64,000 nucleotides of DNA. It comes from Galeruca laticollis (lineage: Eukaryota; Arthropoda; Insecta; Coleoptera; Chrysomelidae). Made by a program: the position numbers and the translations under genes. The stretch spans positions 308,163,484 to 308,227,483 of the forward strand of contig OY998175.1 of NCBI GenBank assembly GCA_963921935.1, read 5' to 3'. The notes beneath the pieces were generated by a model, which worked only from the letters and a program-made list of their open reading frames with translations, was not told where the DNA came from and did no database searches. Of this stretch, positions 55,386-64,000 are shown in pieces. Every line of letters begins with the position of its first letter. The first letter of the stretch is position 1.

Positions 55386-58300
55386 GCATTTTCGGAATTC
55401 GCCGACACGTTAGCCGCTCGGAACGACTCGGGTAATGCAAATCTCAGACGTATTGGACCAATGCGTCGGGGATTTACCTTACCTATGTAAAATACAAGTG
55501 CGCATTGCCAAGTAAGTCCGTGTATATTTTTGTTAAGTTTCTAGAACAGTAACAAGCTATAGGTACTATTCAAGTAAATATAAAAATAAATATTAAAACT
55601 AATATAATAAAATGGATCCAGGGACATTACCAAATGTGCCTTACAAAGATACGTCATCCAATACGATTAGGTTGCAAATAAGTGAGCAAAAAGATTTTGA
55701 GGTATGTAGATTTTGGTATTTTAAGGTTAAGTTTGTGTAACATGATATATTTGCCGAACTGTAAAATCAAAAACATAGGAAATATAAATATATTAATAGG
55801 AAAAATAATAATTATAATTTTTTATTTATGAATTTGGAATATAGAATCTTATTACGTTGAATAATAAACAGAATCTTAAACTAATTGGTTTTTTGTTGAC
55901 TGAATTGGAAAATACTCAAAAAGTAACTTGGAGAGTTTCAAAAACCTTTAAGGTTGGTACTGAAAAGCCACGCATAATATTTAAAAGATTATATCACTGT
56001 CATTTTAACGTAAAGCAAAAAAAGAAAAATGAAAATTCTAGAAAAAAGATTTCTAGAAACATAAACTGTCCAACAAAATTATCGGTAACGATAAAGCGAT
56101 ATAATCCAGACACAAAATAAAAAAACAATGATGTTAATATGCCAAAATGGCCATGTGTTGTGGAATTTCGGGATGAACATAATAATAATTTAAATTCTGC
56201 TGCAGCACTTAGAGAACGACCACTTGCCCTGGATGTAAAACATCGTATTATTGAGCTATTTGAGAAAGGTCACTCAGTAGCCTCTGCTTATCACTCTTAT
56301 ATTTTATCAATGATGGAGGAACACGGCGACAACTATGAAAATATTGTTATAGATAGACATTTTACTCCTACTAAAACAGATGTAGAATCTATATGGAAAA
56401 GCCATTTCAAAAAAAACTATGGCGAAAAGACTGGAGAAAATATGTTATCTCATTTAGATAATATGCTTAGGATGTTAGGAGAAAAAAATGGTACTCTTTT
56501 TAAAATAATTCGAAAAGAAGACCATTATGCTGTGGCATTTTGTACACCAATCATGCAAAGAGCTGCAACACTTTCCCAGTCGTCAGAGATTATGTTTGTT
56601 GATTCCACAGGCCACTGTGATACGCAAAATCATAAGGTTTACTATTTTATAACACAATCAGCTATTGGTGGCATCCTTAGTAGTAGTCAAGAATCAAATG
56701 TATTCTTAGAAGCTGTGCGTGCTCTTCATGAAATTTTTCCCATTAAAATAAAACCAAAGGTTATTCTTACGGATGACGATCTAGCTGAAAGGAATGCCTT
56801 AAAAAGGGTTTGGCCTGATTCTTGTTATTTATTGTGTAGTTTCCACGTTTTAAAAGCCTGTTGGAAATGGCTTAAATCAGGTAAGAACAAAATTTCTTCA
56901 AAGGACGTATAAAACTGCTACAAATATTTTCAAAATATTCTTGTATCCAAAACATATGAAGACCTAGAAAATTCTTGTTTGGAATTTTCTAAAAATTGCA
57001 AATATGATAATTTCACAAAATACGTAAGTAATATGATGGAGAGAGCTGACACTTGGTGCCTTTTATATCGGCAACATTTACCACTAAGGGGAACTGACAC
57101 CAACAATTACATAGAAGTGGTATTTAGACTGCTAAAAGATATACCCTTGGAGAGGACGAAAGCGTTTAATTTACCCCAACTTTGCGACTTTATTACTACC
57201 AACTTTTATTATAAGCAACGAATTTTGGATATTTTGCTAAAACGAGCATCTAAGACAGTTATTAGTCGTTATTTGCCTGATGAAAAGAAAGTGACTGCTG
57301 AAAATATAGTTCAACTTAATGACTTTGAATATGAAGTTAAAAGTGAAACCGATAGAAATGTCACCTACATCGTCGATTTACTGGTTTTCAAGTGTACGTG
57401 TCCACAGGGATTTACCGGTAAACATTGTAAACACCAGGCAGCAGTTGTAAAAAAATTTAATATACATTCAGTTTTTAACACCTTATCATTGAATGTTCAA
57501 TGGCATCTTTACCATATTGCCACCGGAAAGCAGGCAGGTGCACAACTATTTTCGCCAATTGAAAATGTTTCAATGGGCCAAAACACTGCTAAAGATGTTT
57601 ATATAAATTCAGTTTCTTCACAAAATTGTAATTTTGTTATGAGTATTGTTGGTGATAAAGTTGATGACATTAAGTACGAAGATCATGATATTGCCGAAAT
57701 TAAAAAAAAATGGAAACAACACTCAAAAAAAATCATGGAATATTTGGATAGAAGTCCATCAATATTCTATCCTGCGATTAAAGAATATTTAAAGAATTGT
57801 GATAAACATGCTAACTCAGAGCATACTTTATTATGTGGTTTGCATACAGCTTTTAAATACAAAGGCGTAGTCTGTAAAAAGAAACGACAGCATGCTACAC
57901 GAAAAAGAGGTAAAAACGTAACTGTACAGCCTACATCAATTGGACGAAGAAAGACGAAAATGACAGGAAAGAAAGCAATGTGTAGTGGAAGAAAGTCTCA
58001 ACAATTTAAAAAAAAACAGTTAAAAAAGCACCCCATTCCTTGGCGATATGTGTTGAAAATAATGTGGGTTTAGGGGGGAATAAATCAAAAAAATGAAAAT
58101 ATTATCTTTTATTTTTCAAATTTTTTTTATTAATAAACGTTGCAATTTTTTTTATTTTTTTTTGTGAATATGTACCTATGTACCTACATATAGTGACTTT
58201 TTTAGAATGGTAAATGTAAATAATATTCGCCCTGTGTAATTTACAAAAAAAAAAGCTCAGACGCGTCAAATTTTAAATTTAAAAGGGCATCTTGTTATAA

Positions 58301-58608
58301 TAGGACGTTACTGTGACGTCATCACTACATATTTGTTTTAATAAGATGGCCATTCAAATTTAAAATTTGACGTGTCCCAGGTTTTTTAATAAAACTAGAT
58401 AGGCAAATATTATTTATATTTTCCAATCTAATAAACCTCACTGTACATATACGTACATACCTATGCCTAAAAAATACTGACAAACTGACATTTAACGTTT
58501 TGTAAATCCCCGACGCATTAGTCCAATACGTCGGGACTTTACGAGTCTGAGATTCGCATTACCCGAGTCGTTCCAAGCGGCTAATGTGTCGGCGAATTCC
58601 GAATATGC
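55386..58608 (+). mobile_element. Mutator-like element (MULE), full length
   Basis: The 9-bp duplication AACCTGGTA lies at 55377-55385 and 58609-58617. Long terminal inverted repeats of about 90-100 bp start GCATTTTCGGAATTCGCCGA at the left and GCATATTCGGAATTCGCCGA inverted at the right. Length is 3223 bp. A 9-bp duplication and long TIRs are the hallmarks of Mutator. The insertion is in the C-terminal codons of a hAT gene, whose frame is restored on excision. It encodes one transposase gene. Confidence 0.95.
55612..58073 (+). pseudogene. MULE transposase with SWIM zinc finger, two stop codons only
   Basis: Exon 1, 55612-55701 (MDPGTLPNVPYKD), ends at a GTATGT donor; exon 2 starts at 55845, in phase. 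The whole remaining gene is in one frame with only two in-frame TAA codons (56118-56120, 56910-56912). The N-terminal part is Lys-rich and DNA-binding-like. Catalytic motifs: IMFVDSTGHCDTQNHK (first Asp), KVILTDDDLAERNAL (second Asp), LLCSFHVLKACWKWL, and TNNYIEVVFRLLKD (Glu). SWIM finger: CTCPQGFTGKHCKH. The C-terminus is basic (KKKQLKKHPIPWRY) and ends at 58073. About 760 codons, normal for the family. Confidence 0.93.
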
Positions 58609-58842
58609 AACCTGGTATGAGAGACTTCAATTGTCTTCTATCAAACCTGACAACACCCAAAACAGTTTCATACCTCCCATTAGTTAGACTGTTTTCTTTT
58701 TTAATATCTTCTATTATTATATTTGTTATATAGTAATTTACTAAGTAAAGTAAATATGTAATAAGTAGTAACTCTTACATTTTACTTTTATTATTATGCT
58801 TATTAATAAAGAACACATTTTTAAAAGCAATTGTTTCATTGT

Positions 58843-59075
58843 AGGGTTCCGTCAACAATTTCGCTTTCCAAAAGGGCACCTGAATTTCTTTCCACTGAAC
58901 CTCGGCGACGTCAGTGATGAACGCGGCGAAAGGTTTCATCAAGACATTTCTGTTATTGAAAAACGTTACCAGGGCAAGTGAAACAGTTGAATGCTTGCTG
59001 ATTATTGTTGGACATTGATATCAGAAAGTGCCACAGAACAGTATAAAAGAAAAGTAAAAAGAAAAACATTTTAAA
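58843..59075 (+). pseudogene. Relic of a repeat-encoded insect protein
   Basis: After an ATTGTAG acceptor-like site, FRQQFRFPKGHLNFFPLNLG and VSDERGERFHQDISVIEKRY are followed by MLADYCWTLISES across stops. I recall this pattern (FFP...VSDEHGERFHQDI...MEKRYQGKW...LADYCW) as a C-terminal segment of proteins repeated many times in arthropod genomes. I do not know their function. Only the last exon is present here. Confidence 0.5.
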
Positions 59076-59248
59076 CAGGACGATAGCATACAGTTTTATT
59101 TAATGTACATACCTAATAATTAATAATATTTCAGTATTTTAAATGAAACTCAACGTTTCTAGCTAATTCCACAATATAATGAAAAATTTTGAAAATTCTA
59201 AAAAATTGACAAATCAATATCATCGTCAGAATGACAGAAGTTACATTT

Positions 59249-59851
59249 CATTTGATGCCTACCTGATGTTTAGTAGTTATTTTTGGCTAGACCAAGAAGT
59301 AACCTAACTTGTGATTGGCTTAATATATGTTTATAGAAAAAAGAAGATGTGATATTACAAATATTGAAGCTTAGATATTATTAGCCTTATAGTGATATCC
59401 TGGATATCATTTTTCCAGTTAAGATCAGTATAACTGTGCAATGATATAGAAAACCAGGAAAACTATATCTGCTGATTTTTACAATTATCACTTAAGAAGA
59501 CAGTTTAATAGTGGAGAACTCCCTAGATTTATCTGTTCATTGACGACTTCATATTGTGGGTTTCTTAAATCTAGGGAGTTCTCCACTATTAAACTGTCTT
59601 CTTAAGTGATAATTGTAAAGATCAGCAGATATAGTTTTCCTGGTTTTCTATATCATTGCACAGTTATACTGATCTTAATTGGAAAAATGATATCCAGGAT
59701 ATCACCATAGGGCTAATAATATCTAAGCTTGAATATTTGTAATATCACATCTTCTTCTTTTTTCTATTAACATATATTAAGTCAATCACAAGGTAGGTCA
59801 CTTCTTGGTCTAGCCAAAAATAACTACTAAACATCAGGTAGGCTTCAAATG
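59249..59851. mobile_element. 603-bp near-perfect foldback MITE
   Basis: Arms of about 285 bp run from CATTTGATGCCTACCTGATG to its complement ending GGCTTCAAATG, with a ~35-bp loop near 59540-59572. Only scattered mismatches are seen between the arms. It is inserted in the inner terminal region of the unassigned transposon: the sequence TTACATTT before and GAAGAGTGC after are contiguous in the opposite TIR (complement near 62545). Confidence 0.92.
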
Positions 59852-59920
59852 AAATGAAGAGTGCAAGGGAAGAAAGGGGGAAGGTCATTTTTGAATATTT
59901 TCGAGAAATTTCAATTTTAA

Positions 59921-60262
59921 AGTTTGAAACCCTATTTTAAATAGAATAATGACTTATTTGTTACTTTTATAATTTAAATGATTTAAATAAGTACCTGGTA
60001 ACATTTTCATAAAGAATAAAATAAAAAATTGCTTATATAGGGTGCGAAAAAAATTTATTTTTACAGAGTTACACAGTAAGTACACTTATATTTTAGGTTT
60101 TGAATTTTGAAACCCTATTTTAAATAGAATACAGATTTATTCGTTACTTTTATAATTCAAATAAGTACCTGGTAACATTTTCATAAAGAATAACATGAAA
60201 ATTACTTATACAGGGTGCGAAAAACATTTATTTTTTTACACAGTAAGTATGTAAAATTAGAA
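59921..60262. repeat. Two-copy tandem duplication (~183-bp period)
   Basis: TTTGAAACCCTATTTTAAAT begins each copy (59922 and 60105). Both contain AAGTACCTGGTAACATTTTC and AGGGTGCGAAAAA. The copies differ at roughly one base in ten. It lies in the 3' flank of the transposase gene. Confidence 0.85.
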
Positions 60263-60263
60263 T

Positions 60264-62170
60264 TTAGGTTTTCGAAGTATTTTGTTTCTTCTTGGTTAAG
60301 GCCTTTTTCTTAATTGGGATGACGGTGTGCGGCAAGTTCTTATAAAAGTTAATTGCCTTCTCAGTGCTGCATAGTTTCTTAAGATGTATTAAATCGCGAT
60401 ATTTCTCTGCAGATATTGGCTTCAAATCTGAAAAAGAATTAAATAAGATGTAGTTAAAAAAACAAGGTTCTCTTTATGATGTTTTTCTTACCAAAATAAA
60501 GTTTAGGTGGTAGGACAAACTGACCATCTGGAAGCTTGGGTGTGATTGTATTTTTCGATGCAACAATGCGGTTGTTGATTACTGAGGTGTTCCAGCATCC
60601 ATTGTATGTGTTCCTGAACTCAATTAATCTAGGATGATCTTGTGAAATTTTCACTTCTCTAATCTCCCGAGATTTAAATGAAGGTTTGGTCATATAAATT
60701 GAGTCCAGTAATTCTGTCCAATTTCGAAGAAGAGCTTGGTCAGCTTCAATTACAGTAAAAGGTTCTGGTTTTACTCTGCATGATTTTATTTCATTAAACC
60801 AATCTTCTGGAAGTTCAGCAGGAATTTTTCGATTAATTAACCCCATGTCCCTGTCGCACTCCATGTAAGAGTGACCCCGGACCGGAAAAATCACTTTTAT
60901 AGTATCTAATCTTTTAGCAACATGGACGACATAATGCAAATACCGAAAAACTGTAAAATTCTTGTTTTGACCCCCGCACGAGTCACAGAAGATGCGCAAA
61001 TGTCTAACCTTATTACTCAGTTGAACAAAGAGTAAAGACGCGACGTCGTTGGATCCCTTTCCGCCAATTATTTCTGGATAACAATAAAAGGTAGCACTGT
61101 TTGTTGATAGCACGTGAATGTTGAAAGAATGTAAAGTAAGTTGCCTTTTATAATAGATATCATTGGTAGATAGATTTGGCATAGGTAGAATTTTTTGAAA
61201 GTCCATCGCAATACATTCAAAATTAACTTGCTTCATGGCTTGTTTCCTGGCCAATTTTTTTCGCTGGTAAAATACTTCAGCCTTACTTTTATGCAGGTTA
61301 TTCTCCACTGTTTTTTTTTCTTATCTCTGCTTCGGTACTTTTTTTCATTTCGTCAGTAACATCTGTACCACGTAGCTTGCTTTGAAGAACCTTAAGTTCA
61401 GCTAAAAACTGGTCACACGAGCTGCAGGTATCGCTTCGTGGGTAACCAAAGCTTATATTAAAATTGGTAATAAATATATGTCGATAGGCTTCGTATGACA
61501 CAGGAGGATTATTTGCTTCCAGATACAATTTTTGCATTTTTTTAATGTTTAGGTCTTCAGGTAGGTACAGCTTTCTTGTCTTAGATCTACTATAATGACT
61601 GTTGCGTCCCCTAAAACTGAAAATATGTGATTTAATCGTGCTTAATACGTGTTCTGGTAACTTATGTTTCTTAATATTATAGCCTCGCTTGTCCTTAGAT
61701 ACCTTGCCAACATTTTTTAAAGATTTCTGAATAGTTTCAATTCGTTTCTTTCCAATACCGTGCAAGCTTAAAAATGCTTTAAAGCCTACTGGCACTTCTA
61801 CAGCTCTTTCATCATTTCGTATTCTCACCCTAAACGCATAAGAAGCATAATGTAAGTTAGCACAAAGTTCATTTTTAGGTCTTCTTTGTTTCACCGGTAG
61901 TACCGTAATTAGCCCGCCCAAGTACATGTTTTGATCATTATGATTTAAAGAATTAAAATGGTTAATTATAAATGACCGGTTTTGTTCGTTAACAACACTG
62001 AAACACTTTAGTCTTTTGCAGTGGTAATCTTCACCTACCTCGTGGCTTTGTTCTCGAAGTTTTTTCATCACATTACTGACTCGACCCGTAACTTTTCTCT
62101 TCCTGGTTCTCGCACAAGGAATGATGCCTTCATTATTACTCACTATCATAGCTTCAGTATCGCTAGCCAT
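60264..62170 (-). pseudogene. Putative DDE-type transposase, unassigned family, two exons and one frameshift
   Basis: Frame 62170-61298 starts MASDTEAMIVSNNEG and contains LHGIGKKRIETIQKSL (HTH-like) and RSDTCSSCDQFLAELK (Cys motif). A shift in an A9 tract near 61310 leads to 61308-60492 with VNFECIAMDFQKILPMPN (candidate first Asp), LRIFCDSCGGQNKNFTVF (candidate second Asp) and PVRGHSYMECDRDMGL (candidate third acidic residue). The exon ends at a GTAAG donor (60491). A second exon, 60427-60264, adds LKPISAEKYRDLIHLKKLC in phase. I recall this pattern from many uncharacterised insect proteins. The RNase H-like reading is inferred. Sola or a similar superfamily is possible. Confidence 0.7.
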
Positions 62171-62720
62171 TTTTAACTTGAAACTTCAGCTAGGAACACG
62201 ATCTTGTCAAACACAATTTACGCAGCGATACCAGCAGTAAGCACGTCACACTCGCGTGATTGCTCGACTAAACTAAAACAGTGTAAATATGTCGGCAAAT
62301 CAAGCAAATTCCAGTCAGGTCTCGACTCGAAAAGATTGACATTTCCCATTTCTTCGCTGTCCGCACGGACATTCCCCTTTTTTTCACTATAAGGTATATT
62401 AATAAACACGTTTTAATATTGACAGACCTCGATTTTTTCCTGTTTAGACATACATACTAATTCTATAGGTATTTAGCTACGCATTTCCACCATAAACTCG
62501 TTTTGCCAAAAAATTGATGTTCCCCCTTTCTTCTCTGCACTCTTCAAATGTAACTTCCGTCATTCTGACGATGATATTCAGTTATCGAAACAATTGTCAT
62601 TTTTTTACAATTTTTAACATTTTTCATTATATTGTGGAATTAGCTAGAAACGTTGAGTTTCATTTAAAACACTAATATGAGTAGATTCCACGAAGTAAGG
62701 GTCGAGACAGTTAATTTCAA

Positions 62721-63445
62721 TAATATTTCATTTATTTTCAATAATTTTTTCTCCAAAACCTGACGTGTCAGAATAAATTTGGTTTTATCACTATTTTATT
62801 AGAACTTTAAAAGAAAGGAAAATTGTATATAGTTGCTAAAGAAAAATTAAAAAAAATGTTGTTTAGTGTAATAAGAAACCAACAAGTATGTTACATCGTT
62901 GTATTCCAAATAGAGTGACAAGCAATTTTCAACGAAAGAATACCATTAGAAAATAGAAAGTGAGGAATTTCTGATACGTCATTTAGGAAGGAATTTTGAT
63001 GTAATCCACAACAGGTTTTACAGTATTGGATTATCTTTTAAATTCAGCCTATTTGATCAACTAAAACTTTATGCACCAACAATCGGTTCCAGCAAATCGC
63101 TTCTGAAGAACACAGTTCAAGCATGGGTTACGCACGTGTTTGTTACCTACCTAATTTTTAAAAATTCCTATATTTGAATTTTAGGATCTATATGGAAACA
63201 AATAAGTATTTATTATAACAATGGTCATTGTTCAAAAATACCAAGGAATTTTAATATCTGCGTGTTGTTGAATTTACACATGGAATTTATTTTTCTGCAA
63301 ATCACGATAATAATAACTGATATAAATGATATCGTATCCAGGGAATATAAGATACAGAGTTAGTCAAAAGTTCTCCCTCCTATCTTTTGGGGGATTATAC
63401 TTATAGCGTTATTGATACACTAATGAAATTTGGCGGGAGTAAAAT
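62721..63445. other. AT-rich, no gene recognised
   Basis: No ORF or repeat of note is seen between the end of the unassigned transposon and palindrome P5. Confidence 0.45.
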
Positions 63446-63540
63446 AGTATAATATTCTATAACAAGGGTGGAATAAGCAAAGTTCTACACGGTTCTACGA
63501 GTGTAGAATTTTGAATTCCACCCGTGGTTTAGACTATACT
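63446..63540. repeat. Palindrome P5 (~95 bp)
   Basis: Arms AGTATAATATTCTATAACAAGGG and CGTGGTTTAGACTATACT, then GGTGGAATAAG / GAATTCCACC, and a centre TTCTACACGGTTCTACGAGTGTAGAA. Confidence 0.75.
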
Positions 63541-63653
63541 TTTTCTACGACTATCAAATAAAAAACAAACGAACAGATATAACTTTATTGATAATTAAAA
63601 ATTGAAAATATCTGCTTATATTAGTTTTTTGATTTTCCCTGTCTGGATTAGTG

Positions 63654-63654
<1 letters not shown>

Positions 63655-63709
<55 letters not shown>
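63655..63709. repeat. (TA)n microsatellite
   Basis: About 27 TA units. The sequence to the window end is AT-rich without a recognisable gene. Confidence 0.95.
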
Positions 63710-63713
<4 letters not shown>

Positions 63714-64000
63714 TATGTGATTACTACTTTAATTTATATAATGCCCACGTTGGGGAGCAAGTTAAATATGATTAACTATGATTATTTTATGTTATTTATG
63801 TGTGAATGTTTAATATATATTTAATATGATGTTTTGAATATGAATTTATAATGTATATTTTATTTTGTTACAATTAAAACCTTACACTCTTGGGCTTGCT
63901 AACTTATATATATTTTACCTGTAATTCCTACTATTTATTATGCTATTTAGTAGCATGTAGTTTATTTGATTCCTAAAACTTTTATTACCTCGGCTGCTCT

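Larger units (their letters stand above)
53505..58690 (+). pseudogene. hAT transposase C-terminal half, interrupted by RTE and MULE
   Basis: Three pieces join when the insertions are removed. 53505-53674: LYDETWLFRLSFMADI, then LNELNLSLQDKQ and AFKRKLDFW. 54923-55385: GKRKIESFTSLGEF, DDVFEELVQYLTS, FWCRIRDEYPMLVKMALNIL, FPTTYLCETGFSTYAATKTK and YRNRMDAEPG. 58618-58686: MRLQLSSIKPDNTQ to the stop. This is the ZBED5/SCAND3-like hAT family with its C-terminal dimerisation region. A stop lies at 55147. The N-terminal half and BED finger are missing. It is related to, but distinct from, the hAT at 32.4-35.2 kb. Confidence 0.85.
59140..62720 (-). mobile_element. DNA transposon of unassigned superfamily
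   Basis: Inverted ends of about 115 bp: AAATGAAACTCAACGTTTCT near 59151 and its complement ending near 62665. Both continue inward through TCCACAATATAATGAAAAA and ATCATCGTCAGAATGAC. On the right, a further 50 bp (to about 62720, including GAAGTAAGGGTCGAGACAG) also occurs at the outer end of the MITE at 27969, so the true terminus is probably there and the left one is truncated. Inside are one transposase-like gene (minus), a 603-bp foldback and a tandem duplication. Confidence 0.75.

Overview
The window is eukaryotic, AT-rich nuclear DNA from an animal, most likely an insect with a large, transposon-laden genome. Evidence: GT-AG introns inside coding regions, poly-A signals, and a set of element families typical of arthropods (piggyBac, pogo, PIF/Harbinger, hAT, MULE, Tc1/mariner, Crypton, I-like and RTE LINEs, Penelope, Ty3/Gypsy). 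There are no bacterial-style operons, no rRNA or tRNA genes and no CRISPR array. I find no complete host gene with confidence. The best host-like remnants are one thioredoxin-fold exon (21107-21289) and a two-exon ORF of unknown family (51290-50701, minus).

Layout. 1000-3420: a nearly intact piggyBac copy with TTAA duplications. 4402-4626: THAP-like relic. 4905-7122: six tandem ~370 bp units, each carrying the same LINE C-terminal ORF. 7123-12455: an I-like LINE (minus) with a solo LTR inside it (10243-10705), followed by a second LINE tail (12456-13720). 15542-16708: Crypton-type tyrosine recombinase relic. 17427-20800: 5'-truncated Ty3/Gypsy element with a short LTR. 21290-24213: Tc1 element split by a ~1.9 kb element built from ATATCC-type motifs.

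24232-36022 is a four-deep nest in which most ends and target duplications can be read. A pogo-like element (TA) contains Harbinger A (25606-31581). Harbinger A contains Harbinger B (28629-31310, TAA) and a hairpin MITE. Pogo also contains a hAT element (32421-35221, 8-bp duplication). Harbinger B carries two antisense genes that each lie in an intron of the other.

36985-48400 holds a 45-bp minisatellite, mariner relics, several unusual palindromes, and a Penelope element flanked on both sides by (TA)n at the 3' tail of an RTE LINE. 47960-51790 looks like another motif-rich element, with a 990-bp foldback and the two-exon gene inside. 53505-58690 is a hAT fragment interrupted by an RTE LINE and by a full-length MULE (55386-58608, 9-bp duplication). 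59140-62720 is a DNA element whose DDE-like transposase I cannot assign to a superfamily. Its terminal sequence is also the source of the MITE in Harbinger A.

The genes do not form a pathway. They are mostly independent selfish elements, and their interest lies in insertion order, internal gene architecture, and sequence families (palindromes, foldbacks, motif arrays) that the standard classes do not explain. All boundaries and translations were read by eye; no database search was run.
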